NCBI GenBank assembly: GCA_017548985.1
Contig: JAFYYW010000026.1
Coordinates: 93,235-157,234, forward strand
Length of the DNA stretch: 64,000 nt
From: Bacteroidales bacterium
Lineage (GTDB): Bacteria; Bacteroidota; Bacteroidia; Bacteroidales; UBA932
Direction: 5' to 3'
The position numbers and the translations under genes were made by a program. How positions within the stretch are numbered: position 1 is the stretch's first letter; each line of letters starts with the position of its first letter. Below, in pieces: positions 56,195 to 63,924 of this stretch. Below the pieces are notes generated by a model that searched no databases, had not been told where the DNA came from, and saw only the letters and a program-made list of their open reading frames with translations.

Positions 56195-57360
56195 ATGGCA
56201 GGTGAAAACGCTTCAGTTGGCACACAACTGGTAAAATTACGCAAAAGAACGAGCGCCAGTGGCAACATTATTCTCTTCCTGGACTACGTCCAGTTTGGAG
56301 ACCGGGTGCGAGAAAGCATCGGCTTATCCCTCACGCCAGGTAATACCCTGGACATCAAGGAAAAGAATCGCCTCACGTTGGCAAAGGCTGAGTCCATCAG
56401 GCTAGACAAGGAAAAGGAACTTCTCCTCGGGAACCGGGATCGTTCGAATCAAGGTAACAAGACTCTCTTCCTTCCCTACTACAGGCTGCTTTTGGATGAC
56501 CGGAAGAACAGCATCGGTAACTGGGGGAACTGGCGCAGTTGCCTCAAATACCTTGAGATATATTGCAAGGAGACCACGACCTTCGCAGACATCACTCCCC
56601 GCTGGGTGCAAGGATTCAAGACCTTTCTCGATACAGTGGAGAAGGACACCTTCAAGGTGTCTAATAACCCGAGGACCGGAGAGTTCAACGGTCTGTCCCA
56701 AAATTCGAAGATTTCGTACTTCAACAAACTGCGAGCATGTCTGAACCAGGCTTTCAAGGATGGGATCATCAATTCCAATCCTGCCGACGCCGTAAAGGGA
56801 TTCAAATCGTCGGAGACCGAACGACAGTACCTAACCATGGAGGAGGTGAAAAGCCTTTCAGTGACCGAGTGCAGGGATCCCTATCTGAAGCGGGCGTTCC
56901 TCTTCGCCTGCTTCACAGGGTTGAGGAAAAGCGACCTCCAGAAGCTTACGTGGGGCGAGGTCCGCAAGTTTGATAACTTCACAAGGTTGTCTTCAAGCAG
57001 AAGAAAACCGGAGGCCAGGAATACCTTGACATACCCAAGGCGGCGGAAAGGTATCTTGGGACCCAGGGAGATGCCAAGCAGACAGATCTGGTCTTCCCGC
57101 ACTTTAGATATGACGCATACACCTCCATCGAACTGCGCAGATGGGCGTTGGCCGCTGGAATCACGAAGGATTTCACTTTCCACTGCAGCCGACACACGTT
57201 TGCGGTCATTCTTCTCAGTTCCGGTACCGACATCTATACCGTCTCCAAGCTGCTGGGGCATCGCGAGATATCTACCACCCAGATATACGCCCATCTGATC
57301 GATTCCAGGAAACAGGAGGCCGTTAACAAATTATCCACTATCTTTGACAGTATGTCATAG
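56195..57360 (+). pseudogene. Tyrosine recombinase (integrase), frameshifted
   Basis: A Bacteroidota-type tyrosine recombinase with an arm-binding domain (about residues 10-90), a SAM-like core-binding domain (about 105-205) and a split catalytic domain. Frame one reads to WGEVRKFDNFTR (first catalytic Arg in TGLRKSDLQKL). The family sequence then continues one frame back with VVFKQKKTGGQEYL and runs to the stop at 57358-57360. That part has the remaining residues HCSRH, LLGH and the nucleophile in TTQIYAH. One base appears lost near 56984-56989 (AGGTT where AGGGTT would restore the frame). Unrepaired, the product ends with unrelated residues at 57298. Mutation, assembly error or programmed shift are all possible. 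Confidence 0.85.
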
Positions 57361-57381
57361 TCTGTTCAAGGAAAGGCGTTT

Positions 57382-58422
57382 ATGGGGATTACAAGACAAG
57401 ACACCGCTATCAATACCGCCAGGATGAGAAAGGACTCCTGGAATGTCTGCTTCGCCCTTGCCGTCGGGAATGATGACATCCTCGACGTTGCTCTTGCTGA
57501 CCGCCGCGATTATGCACAGATGGCCGCTGAGATCATGTCCTATATCGATACGGACAAGGACCGTCTTCTCTATGAGCCTCTTATGCAACTCACGGATTCT
57601 AAACCGATCTGGGACTACCTTCTCTCCGATCACGATTACCGGGAGCATGATGGGGAACTCGAAGTCCTTGCAGAATCGCTGGATAAGCTAAGGGAGTACG
57701 GGAATGGTCTTTACCGGGGGTGCGGCCGCGGCAAGCTCACTCCTTTCTTTTCTAACCAGAAGGCGGAAGCGCTCCTGCAGCGCGCTGTAGACGCCGGACT
57801 GTTGAACGAGGACTTCATGCCGGCAGAGGGGACCCATGCTTTCCAACTGAAACTGATTGCCATTGCTTTCAATAAGATCCTTGGATACGGAGTCCGTGAC
57901 AAGTGGTGCCATTTCGAGGAGCTATGGGGATGCGAGCTTAACCGCAGGCAGATCCCTTTTTCAAAGGGAAAAGCAATCTACGAAATCGTTCAGTTGTATC
58001 CGGAGACGGATCTTATGAGCCTGATCATGCCTAAGAAAACCCAGTCGAGACTCAAGACCGACCTTACCAGGAATCAGGCGAAAATGCTTTTCCTGCTTCT
58101 CAAGCGTTTTGGGTACCTGGAAAAGAGTGCAAGCGAAGAGGACTTCCTGTCCATCATGGGACTGTTGGATTTCCCATACTCCCCGGTGAACTGGGTATCC
58201 AAGGGAAAAAACTCTCTCGTCTATCTGGTCATGGTGCTGTTCAAGCCTCTCAATTCGGACATACACAAGAAGGTCTGCGACTGTTTCACCTATAACGGCA
58301 AGTCGCTGAACTATGGTACCCTCAAGACTCAAGGAAGTTATGTGATGAAGCATCGGGACAAGTTTGATTTTGTAGATACTATCGATGGCATCATAGCTAA
58401 GGTTAGAGACGAAAACCAATAA
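57382..58422 (+). CDS. Unrecognised element-borne protein (346 residues)
   Basis: I do not recognise this protein. It is soluble, without signal peptide or membrane helix. The N-terminal part is acidic (DSWNVCFALAVGNDDILDVA, then many Asp/Glu), with a Gly-rich YRGCGRGKL near residue 115. The C-terminal half is basic and helical with LTRNQAKMLFLLLKRFGYLE and ends FTYNGKSLNYGTLKTQGSYVMKHRDKF, a pattern like other Bacteroidota element regulators that finish in a DNA-binding module. It starts 22 bp after the integrase stop. It occupies the place where NBU-type elements carry accessory genes of unknown role. DNA binding is only a guess. Confidence 0.7.
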   Translation: MGITRQDTAINTARMRKDSWNVCFALAVGNDDILDVALADRRDYAQMAAEIMSYIDTDKDRLLYEPLMQLTDSKPIWDYLLSDHDYREHDGELEVLAESLDKLREYGNGLYRGCGRGKLTPFFSNQKAEALLQRAVDAGLLNEDFMPAEGTHAFQLKLIAIAFNKILGYGVRDKWCHFEELWGCELNRRQIPFSKGKAIYEIVQLYPETDLMSLIMPKKTQSRLKTDLTRNQAKMLFLLLKRFGYLEKSASEEDFLSIMGLLDFPYSPVNWVSKGKNSLVYLVMVLFKPLNSDIHKKVCDCFTYNGKSLNYGTLKTQGSYVMKHRDKFDFVDTIDGIIAKVRDENQ

Positions 58423-58427
58423 TAGGA

Positions 58428-58439
58428 TATATCGTACTT
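58428..58439 (+). repeat. TATATCGTACTT motif, copy 1
   Basis: A 12-bp motif just after the stop of the 346-residue gene. The same 12-mer is at 62256-62267 and an 11-bp inverted copy is at 59327-59337, over the next promoter. Confidence 0.5.
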
Positions 58440-58526
58440 AGGTGTTTCTTCGTGAATTTAGTTACACCATGTTGACATCAAAACATAAGACAGAAATGAA
58501 AAACGATTCATTTTTCATCTCTCTTT

Positions 58527-59267
58527 TTGTGCGGTAAAGAATCCCATTCTAAAAGAGGTGCCTATTCAGGCGACGAAGGGCTTTTCTGCCTCTGGCAGGA
58601 GGCCCTTTCCATGTTCAGGACGGCCGTCATTGAGCGCGGTATGTCCTACGACCGATTCCGGGAAGACTTCATTAATGCCCATACCTTCCATGCCGATCCG
58701 GATCCCGGTATCAGGAACGACCACCTGGTCAATCTCGGAAGGATCGGCTCTCTACTTCAGACACGTGAGGACCTGGTCCGGAAGTACCGTTCTCACGCGG
58801 CGGACAAGGAGGCATTCCTGTCCTGCATGCGTGAGCATATGCTGCAGGGCGTCCGGGCCAAGTCGAGGTCCATCAATTTCGAGTGCTTCTTCAGCGACCA
58901 GGTGCTGTCCATCCTTGCGGATGCGGCAAATGACATTCCCCTATTCAAGAATCGCGTCACGAAGCATGAGATGAACAAGCTCTTCAACGAATGCTCGGGC
59001 TTGACCGGGGGCTCACTCGTAGCAAACCAGAACACTGTCGTCGCATATTTCTTCTCCCAGCTGAACTATTTCGGCCTGATCACCGCCAAATACCAGCACG
59101 TTATTTCAAATAACCGGCTGATCATGTGTTCCAGGGGAAAGACCTATATGACACAGCGGGACCTGTCTTCGGCACTCAGCCGATTCGGTTCCGTAGATCG
59201 TCCGGCCAAGATCCGGATCGATCGTTGGGTGCTCTTAATCAAATCTGCTACGACAGAAAATGTATAA
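58527..59267 (+). CDS. Unrecognised element-borne protein (about 246 residues)
   Basis: I do not recognise this protein. It has no signal peptide or membrane segment. It opens with a Ser/Lys/His-rich stretch, then FCLWQEALSMFRTAVIERGMSYDRFREDF, a basic middle, and a C-terminal winged-helix-like part (MNKLFNECSGLTGGSLVANQNTVVAYFFSQLNYFGLITAKYQH is described here only in part). The frame opens at TTG 58527; ATG 58611 is the first in-frame ATG. A short frame starting ATG 58496 (MKNDSFFISLFVR-stop) would join this one if one T of the run 58524-58528 were removed, so a frameshift near the start is possible. Confidence 0.6.
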   Translation: MCGKESHSKRGAYSGDEGLFCLWQEALSMFRTAVIERGMSYDRFREDFINAHTFHADPDPGIRNDHLVNLGRIGSLLQTREDLVRKYRSHAADKEAFLSCMREHMLQGVRAKSRSINFECFFSDQVLSILADAANDIPLFKNRVTKHEMNKLFNECSGLTGGSLVANQNTVVAYFFSQLNYFGLITAKYQHVISNNRLIMCSRGKTYMTQRDLSSALSRFGSVDRPAKIRIDRWVLLIKSATTENV

Positions 59268-59326
59268 TAGTAATAACAAATATATCAATATATTTAATAC
59301 AACTATTTGAAGTAGCACTTTAGAAT

Positions 59327-59337
59327 AGTACGATATA
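59327..59337 (-). repeat. TATATCGTACT motif, inverted copy 2
   Basis: AGTACGATATA overlaps the -7 box of the HTH gene promoter, a place where a regulator could act. See the copies at 58428 and 62256. Confidence 0.45.
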
Positions 59338-59375
59338 CCTTTGCCCTCTGTAAGCCCTACGCCTACGGAGGGCAA
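59336..59375 (+). promoter_or_regulatory. Promoter box and leader hairpin of the HTH gene
   Basis: TACCTTTG (59336-59343) fits TAnnTTTG. It runs straight into a 12-bp stem, TTGCCCTCTGTA (59341-59352) with 59364-59375, one G-T wobble and an 11-base loop. The stem may be an operator or a leader structure. It lacks a T run, so it is not a good terminator. Confidence 0.5.
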
Positions 59376-59402
59376 TTCATATCTAATAAAAGTATATCGC
59401 AT

Positions 59403-59861
59403 ATGGAGTTCAGCGCAAATGAGATCCTCAAGCTGGTTGAAAGGGCCAGCGGGATTCCTGATTTCCTCAGCAAGAAGACTGACATTGAAATGCTCCTGGG
59501 CCGTTTCCAGTCTGTTGAAGACTACCTTGCCCGATTCGGGTCCCTGGATGAACTAGTCACCTTCTACAAACGGTTTGAGGAAAAACTGTACATGTTGAAG
59601 ACGTTCCTTACCACGGAAGAGGCCAGCAAGTACGTCGGCGTGAGTGTCTTCACGCTTCGTGAGGCGGTCAAGAGGATGGAACTGGCGGTCTATACGCCGC
59701 CGGGGAAAGGTTACCTCTTCCTGCGCGACGATCTGGACAAGTGGCTGGGCTTGTTCCGGAACCCGTCACGTGCAGAACTGGAAGGAGCTGCAGGTGCTTC
59801 CGGAATCTCAGCCACCAAACCTGTCACAATGCACGACCGGCTGTCACAGAAGAGCTTGTAA
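59403..59861 (+). CDS. Excisionase-like helix-turn-helix protein
   Basis: A 152-residue protein. Residues about 1-62 form a helical, acidic N-terminal part. Residues about 63-115 are a MerR/excisionase-type winged HTH: FLTTEEASKYVGVSVFTLREAVKRMEL, then GKGYLFLRDDLDKWL, where the wing leads into the typical R-x-DLDxWL end. The tail is low-complexity. Homologous HTH_17 proteins in NBU-type elements act as excision factors or regulators. It starts after the hairpin leader and lies 19 bp before the ATPase gene, probably one transcript. Confidence 0.82.
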   Translation: MEFSANEILKLVERASGIPDFLSKKTDIEMLLGRFQSVEDYLARFGSLDELVTFYKRFEEKLYMLKTFLTTEEASKYVGVSVFTLREAVKRMELAVYTPPGKGYLFLRDDLDKWLGLFRNPSRAELEGAAGASGISATKPVTMHDRLSQKSL

Positions 59862-59880
59862 GAATCAAAACTAGATAACC

Positions 59881-60990
59881 ATGGATACAAGAATCACCAA
59901 AGAGAACTTTCACTGGGTCTGGAAAACAATACTCATCCATGCCACAGACGAGTATCAAATGCAGCAGGTCGTCATCCGGATCGGCCATTCGACCATCAGT
60001 ACGCTGGGGAACTTCAGTGCATCGACTGGGAAGAGCAAGTCCAAGAAAACCTTCAATGTCTGCGCTATCACAGCCGCAGCCCTTACCAACCAGAAGATAT
60101 TGAATTATGACGCGTCATTTCCAGACGAGAAGCGGAAGATACTGTACTTTGACACGGAGCAGAGTTCATATCATTGCCATAAGGTCCTGAAAAGGATTCT
60201 CCAGATGGCCGGATTCCCAGATGGCCAGGACTGCGACCGGATTGAATTCGTCATGCTTCGTGAATTCTCCCCTGTCGAGCGCCGCCAGATCATCGACCTG
60301 GCTCTTGCGGAACACACGGATGTTGGCCTAGTTGTCATAGATGGATTAAGGGATCTTCTCTATGATATCAATTCTTCAACTGAGTCGGCTGAAGTAATTG
60401 GCCTGCTTATGAAATGGACAAGTCAATACAACCTCCATATCCATACCGTCCTGCATTTGAACAAAGGTGATGACAACGTCCGTGGTCATATCGGAACGGA
60501 ACTGAACCACAAGGCGGAGACCATCCTCCAGGTACGCGTGAACGAGGGCGACATGTCCATCAGCGAAGTGCGTCCTTCATACATCCGTGACAGGGATTTC
60601 GCTCCTTTTGCATTCAGGATCAATGACAGTGAGTTGCCGGAAATCGTTGACGGGGTGGATTTCAGGAAAGCCAAGAAGAATGAGCCGGTCGACTATAGGA
60701 TGCTGTCCGAGGAAACGCACAGGAAAGCCCTTGATATGGCATTCGACGTAAATGAAGAGCGTCCTGTTTCTGATCCGATCACATACACTCCCTTGCTGAA
60801 CAGGATGATTGATGCTTATGCGGAAGCCGGATACAGCCGTCAGCTGGGTGTTCATAAAAACCTCCTGAAGTATCTCACAGAAAAGGGTATCATCATGCAC
60901 AAGGACAGAGCATACGTGTACAACCGGAATATCCAGTATGTCCTGGATCCGGAGCCGGAATCGGTTCAGTCCGGTCTGGCGGGCATATAG
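59881..60990 (+). CDS. RecA-like/AAA ATPase (RepA-helicase type), element-borne
   Basis: A 369-residue soluble ATPase. The phosphate-binding loop is ASTGKSKSKKTF (about residues 47-58) and Walker B is VGLVVIDGLRDLL (about 156-168). HTVLHLNKGDDNVRGHIGTELNHKA looks like a RecA-like central block. The C-terminal 90 residues look like a winged helix (LLNRMIDAYAEAGYSRQLG, KYLTEKGIIMH). Such AAA_25/RepA-like proteins stand beside primase genes in Bacteroidota mobilisable elements and probably help replication of the excised circle. Its stop touches the inverted repeat at 60991. Confidence 0.8.
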   Translation: MDTRITKENFHWVWKTILIHATDEYQMQQVVIRIGHSTISTLGNFSASTGKSKSKKTFNVCAITAAALTNQKILNYDASFPDEKRKILYFDTEQSSYHCHKVLKRILQMAGFPDGQDCDRIEFVMLREFSPVERRQIIDLALAEHTDVGLVVIDGLRDLLYDINSSTESAEVIGLLMKWTSQYNLHIHTVLHLNKGDDNVRGHIGTELNHKAETILQVRVNEGDMSISEVRPSYIRDRDFAPFAFRINDSELPEIVDGVDFRKAKKNEPVDYRMLSEETHRKALDMAFDVNEERPVSDPITYTPLLNRMIDAYAEAGYSRQLGVHKNLLKYLTEKGIIMHKDRAYVYNRNIQYVLDPEPESVQSGLAGI

Positions 60991-61017
60991 GAATCGAACC
61001 GTCGAACCGGTTGATTC
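60991..61017. repeat. CGAACCG inverted/direct repeat before the primase gene
   Basis: GAATCGAACCG (60991-61001) pairs with CGGTTGATTC (61008-61017) apart from one bulged base, leaving a six-base loop. Inside are two direct CGAACCG copies (60995-61001, 61003-61009). A further CGGTTCG is at 61084-61090. The same 11-mer GAATCGAACCG and GAACCGGTT also occur at 55977-55997. Confidence 0.8.
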
Positions 61018-61112
61018 CGCTGGCACTTTCTTGGGTAGGGGATGTACAACCAAGGAACCATTTCTTCCTGAAGGAATTGTTCCCGGTTCGGACATATAAC
61101 AAAATATCAATT

Positions 61113-62027
61113 ATGAGTTTTTATGAATTGAAGGAGATCCCGATAACGGACTTGCTTACCCATCTGGGGTACCGTCCGGTCTCCATGTCAAAAGGTGGGA
61201 GGCAGTGGTTGTATCACTCCCCTCTTCGGGACGACAGAAACGCATCTTTCTGTGTTTCTTCAGACAAGAACATATGGTATGACTTCGGCACGGCGAAGGG
61301 AGGGAATGTCATAGATCTCGCCAGAGCCTTGAACGGAGACTGTTCATTCAGATACGCCGCATCGTGGCTGGAGGCACAGAGCCGTGAGTTCACTCAGGGT
61401 CCTCCCCTGGCTTCATTACTCACCAAGGGCACTTCTCCCCATGGTTCGGGGGCAGAGATGAGGGATGTTAAGGTCGGTCCTTTAACCCACAGTGCCCTTT
61501 TCAGTTATCTCTGGTCCCGGGGTATTCCTGCAGAAATTGGCAGACGCTATTGCCAGGAAGTGCATTATGCAATAGGCGACCGAAAGTATTTTGCCCTCTG
61601 TTTCATGAACATCCTGGGCGGGATGGAGATCCGCAATCCGTTCTTCAAGGGAGGATATGGGGTGAAGGCCCCCACCGTTGTCACGTTGAGCAAGACGGAG
61701 CGGACACCCGCCTGTTGTGTCTTTGAGGGCTTCATGGATTTCCTTTCCTATCAGACGCTTCTGGCTAAGTACGACGATCCGGCCATAAACGCTGTTCCCC
61801 GTGACTGTATCATCCTGAACTCGACCAGCATGGTCCAGAAGGCCATTCCGTTCATCCAGGTCTATGATGTGGCTTTAACGTACCTTGATAACGATTCCGC
61901 CGGGAGGCAGGCCGTTGACGTGATCGAGGCTGCGATGGTAGACCGGACGATACGTATGTCCGACCGTTTCTATGGGTTCAACGACTTGAACGACTACTTG
62001 ATCAATGAAATTGGAAGAGACTTATGA
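61113..62027 (+). CDS. CHC2/Toprim primase-like protein, element-borne
   Basis: A 304-residue protein. The N-terminal part aligns by eye with the CHC2 primase domain (WLYHSPLRDDRNASF, then IWYDFGTAKGGNVIDL) but only one His is left of the zinc ligands. A Toprim-like domain follows, with the Glu motif CCVFEGFMDFLSY and the acidic YLDNDSAGRQA. It would make primers during replication or transfer of the element, as PrmN1 does in NBU1. The frame is open to 61011, but MSFYELKEIPITDLL at ATG 61113 is the natural family start. Confidence 0.82.
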   Translation: MSFYELKEIPITDLLTHLGYRPVSMSKGGRQWLYHSPLRDDRNASFCVSSDKNIWYDFGTAKGGNVIDLARALNGDCSFRYAASWLEAQSREFTQGPPLASLLTKGTSPHGSGAEMRDVKVGPLTHSALFSYLWSRGIPAEIGRRYCQEVHYAIGDRKYFALCFMNILGGMEIRNPFFKGGYGVKAPTVVTLSKTERTPACCVFEGFMDFLSYQTLLAKYDDPAINAVPRDCIILNSTSMVQKAIPFIQVYDVALTYLDNDSAGRQAVDVIEAAMVDRTIRMSDRFYGFNDLNDYLINEIGRDL

Positions 62028-62102
62028 CACGAATCATGTGCCGAGGTCCTTGAATGACCGGTCGCCTATACTGAAGTGGAACACACTACCAGAGAATAAA
62101 GG

Positions 62103-62279
62103 ATGGAAACAACCAAGAATAACAGAGGAATGAAAAAGTATTATGTCGCCCGTGTTTATGACAGCGGAATTATGCCGACCATCGTGTTCAGCACAGACTC
62201 CCGTGAGGACGCTGACTTATATGCCGCCATCATGAAACGCAACGAGGACAAAACGTATATCGTACTTGCTCTCGCTTAG
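62103..62279 (+). CDS. Small unrecognised protein (58 residues)
   Basis: ATG 62103 opens a 58-codon frame, MKKYYVARVYDSGIMPTIVF from residue 10 on, then STDSREDADLYAAIMKRNE and a YIVLALA end. The alternation of beta and helix and the charged helix suggest a small folded domain (beta-beta-alpha-beta). The stop is ten bases before a clear intrinsic terminator, which supports it as the last gene of the plus-strand unit. No function is recognised. An alternative start is ATG 62130. Confidence 0.65.
   Translation: METTKNNRGMKKYYVARVYDSGIMPTIVFSTDSREDADLYAAIMKRNEDKTYIVLALA
62256..62267 (+). repeat. TATATCGTACTT motif, copy 3
   Basis: Exact 12-bp match to 58428-58439, here inside the 3' end of the 58-codon gene. 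Confidence 0.4.
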
Positions 62280-62288
62280 CTGTAACAC

Positions 62289-62319
62289 TGGGACTCTTTC
62301 GGGAGTCCCATTTGTTTTT
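62289..62319 (+). terminator. Rho-independent terminator
   Basis: Stem TGGGACTC (62289-62296) with GAGTCCCA (62303-62310), a TTTCGG loop, then TTTGTTTTT. It ends the HTH-ATPase-primase-small-gene unit. Confidence 0.85.
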
Positions 62320-62397
62320 CAAGGCAACATCAATATGTGATGTGAGGGAGAGAACCTGGAACCAGAGCGACCATCTCGGGTCTGTCTCGGATTATGT

Positions 62398-63594
62398 TCA
62401 ATAGAGGAATCCTGCCAGCCAAAGAGGCAGTTTCTTCCCTACGGGGAATTCCATTTCATCGGCGAAGACATAAGAGTCGGGGACATCTGCAATCTGGTCG
62501 AAGGATTTGTCCTTCCCGCCGACTTCCACTGTTATGCCGCCGTCAACCACAAAGTCACCGCCGGTTTTTCCGTACTCAACGGTATGGCCTTTCGAGAGCT
62601 GGTTTACGAAGAAACACTCACGTACGGTACCGATATTCTCCCTCGATCCCAGGGCATACAAGATATTGGGGTTATGGACATATATCTTGTCTGGCTTCTG
62701 CATCTTTGTCACAGAGACATTACTGGAATAGAGAAGGTGGAGCAGTTCCGCTTTCTTCATTCCGGACAGGTAGCTGAGCACTGTCGCCTTGTTCAGTTCC
62801 AGGTACGATGCGAGCTTGGCGATGTTCACTTCGTAGGGCACGTTTTCGCACAGGAACAGCAGCATGGCTTTCAGTTTCCGCGTATTAGCGGGATCCACGC
62901 CGCAGAACGCTGTCATTTCCTGGTCTATGATATAGTTAACCACGTTTTCTATCCTGTCGTAGTAATCATCCTCGTCCCCGTCAAAGAAGGGATAGTAACC
63001 TGCACGCAGGTAGGATTCGAATAGCGGTTGGGGATGGCAGGCCCTGCAGACTTCTGTGCAGATTGTATCTGGATCTGATAGTATCTCCTCTAGCTTGTAT
63101 ATGGGAAATTCAATGCCGTGGTAGAACTTGAGGTACTCACGAAAGGAAAGCCCGGCGAGATCATAGCTGAGGGCACGCCGGGACAGGTCAGCGTCGGCAT
63201 TCAGGATATGAAGGAGCGAGGATCCCGAGAAGGTAACCTTCAAGTCGGGATACAGGTCAATGATTTCCTTGACCTCCTTGCTCCAGGTAGGGTATTTATG
63301 AACCTCGTCAAGAAACAGATGTTTTCCTCCCATCAGATGGAAACGTTCCGCAAGGTCAAGCAGGGAATGACTGGTGAAGTAGATACTGTCCATCAGGCAA
63401 TACAGGGCCTCGCCCGCTTGAATCCCGTAGTTTAGCTTGATGTACTGTCGCATCAGCGTGGTTTTTCCGACACCGCGGGATCCGCGTATGCCTACCAGTT
63501 GCTTTTCCCACTTGATGGCGTTCATCGCTTCCCGGATGATGTCTGTACTCACCTGGGAAATCAGTAGACGGTGTTTCTTGAAGAGTGTCTCCAT
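62398..63594 (-). CDS. AAA_14/DUF4143 ATP-binding protein, element cargo
   Basis: A 398-residue protein of the AAA_14 plus DUF4143 family. Walker A is GSRGVGKTTLM (about residues 36-46), Walker B is HLFLDEVHKYP, and a sensor-like VTFSGSS follows. A winged-helix part is at about 250-290 (ASYLELNKATVLSYLSGMKKAELL). The C-terminal DUF4143 end has GDFVVDGGITVEVGGK, which looks like the D...ExK strand of a PD-(D/E)XK nuclease fold. The family is abundant and variable in Bacteroidota; its role is unknown. It is transcribed against the element's other genes from its own promoter, as cargo genes often are. Confidence 0.88.
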   Translation of the reverse strand: METLFKKHRLLISQVSTDIIREAMNAIKWEKQLVGIRGSRGVGKTTLMRQYIKLNYGIQAGEALYCLMDSIYFTSHSLLDLAERFHLMGGKHLFLDEVHKYPTWSKEVKEIIDLYPDLKVTFSGSSLLHILNADADLSRRALSYDLAGLSFREYLKFYHGIEFPIYKLEEILSDPDTICTEVCRACHPQPLFESYLRAGYYPFFDGDEDDYYDRIENVVNYIIDQEMTAFCGVDPANTRKLKAMLLFLCENVPYEVNIAKLASYLELNKATVLSYLSGMKKAELLHLLYSSNVSVTKMQKPDKIYVHNPNILYALGSRENIGTVRECFFVNQLSKGHTVEYGKTGGDFVVDGGITVEVGGKDKSFDQIADVPDSYVFADEMEFPVGKKLPLWLAGFLY

Positions 63595-63612
63595 ATCCTA
63601 ACGATTTGCCAA

Positions 63613-63644
63613 CAAATATACAATAGTTTATTAGAATAACCAAA
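63613..63644 (-). promoter_or_regulatory. Strong promoter of the DUF4143 ATPase gene
   Basis: Minus-strand -33 TTTG (63641-63644), a 20-bp spacer and -7 TATATTTG (63613-63620), a full consensus match. The leader before ATG 63594 is very short. Confidence 0.75.
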
Positions 63645-63728
63645 AACCAAGCAAAAAAGGTTAACCGAATAACCGATTTCTTTTGTCGGATATGTCATGA
63701 ATAACTGGATGATCCTGGCACTTTCCCA

Positions 63729-63761
63729 AATCCTCGTCCCACTCCGGGACGGGGATTTTTT
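63729..63761 (+). terminator. Terminator-like hairpin with T run
   Basis: AATCCTCGTCCC (63729-63740) pairs with 63746-63757 over 12 bp with one wobble. The loop is ACTCC and six Ts follow. No plus-strand gene ends just before it, so it may protect a downstream region or act as an attenuator. Confidence 0.6.
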
Positions 63762-63924
63762 GTGCCTTCCGGAATCTGGAGTACCACGTCAGAGTACCAT
63801 ATCGGCATTTTCTTGCCATTTTTTGCCCAATCCCCTTCTCACGCCCCCTCGTTAGTTCTTCTTCTTTCTTCCCTTTTCTAATTTGCCTCCCGGGGAACGG
63901 CCCGGAAGTGCCCAGGTTGGCAGA

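Noticed and set aside
58350..58358. GCATCGGGA, matching part of the mnmE end, as a right attachment site
   Set aside because: Only nine bases match, it lies within the 346-residue gene, and the replication genes lie beyond it, so it would not bound the element.
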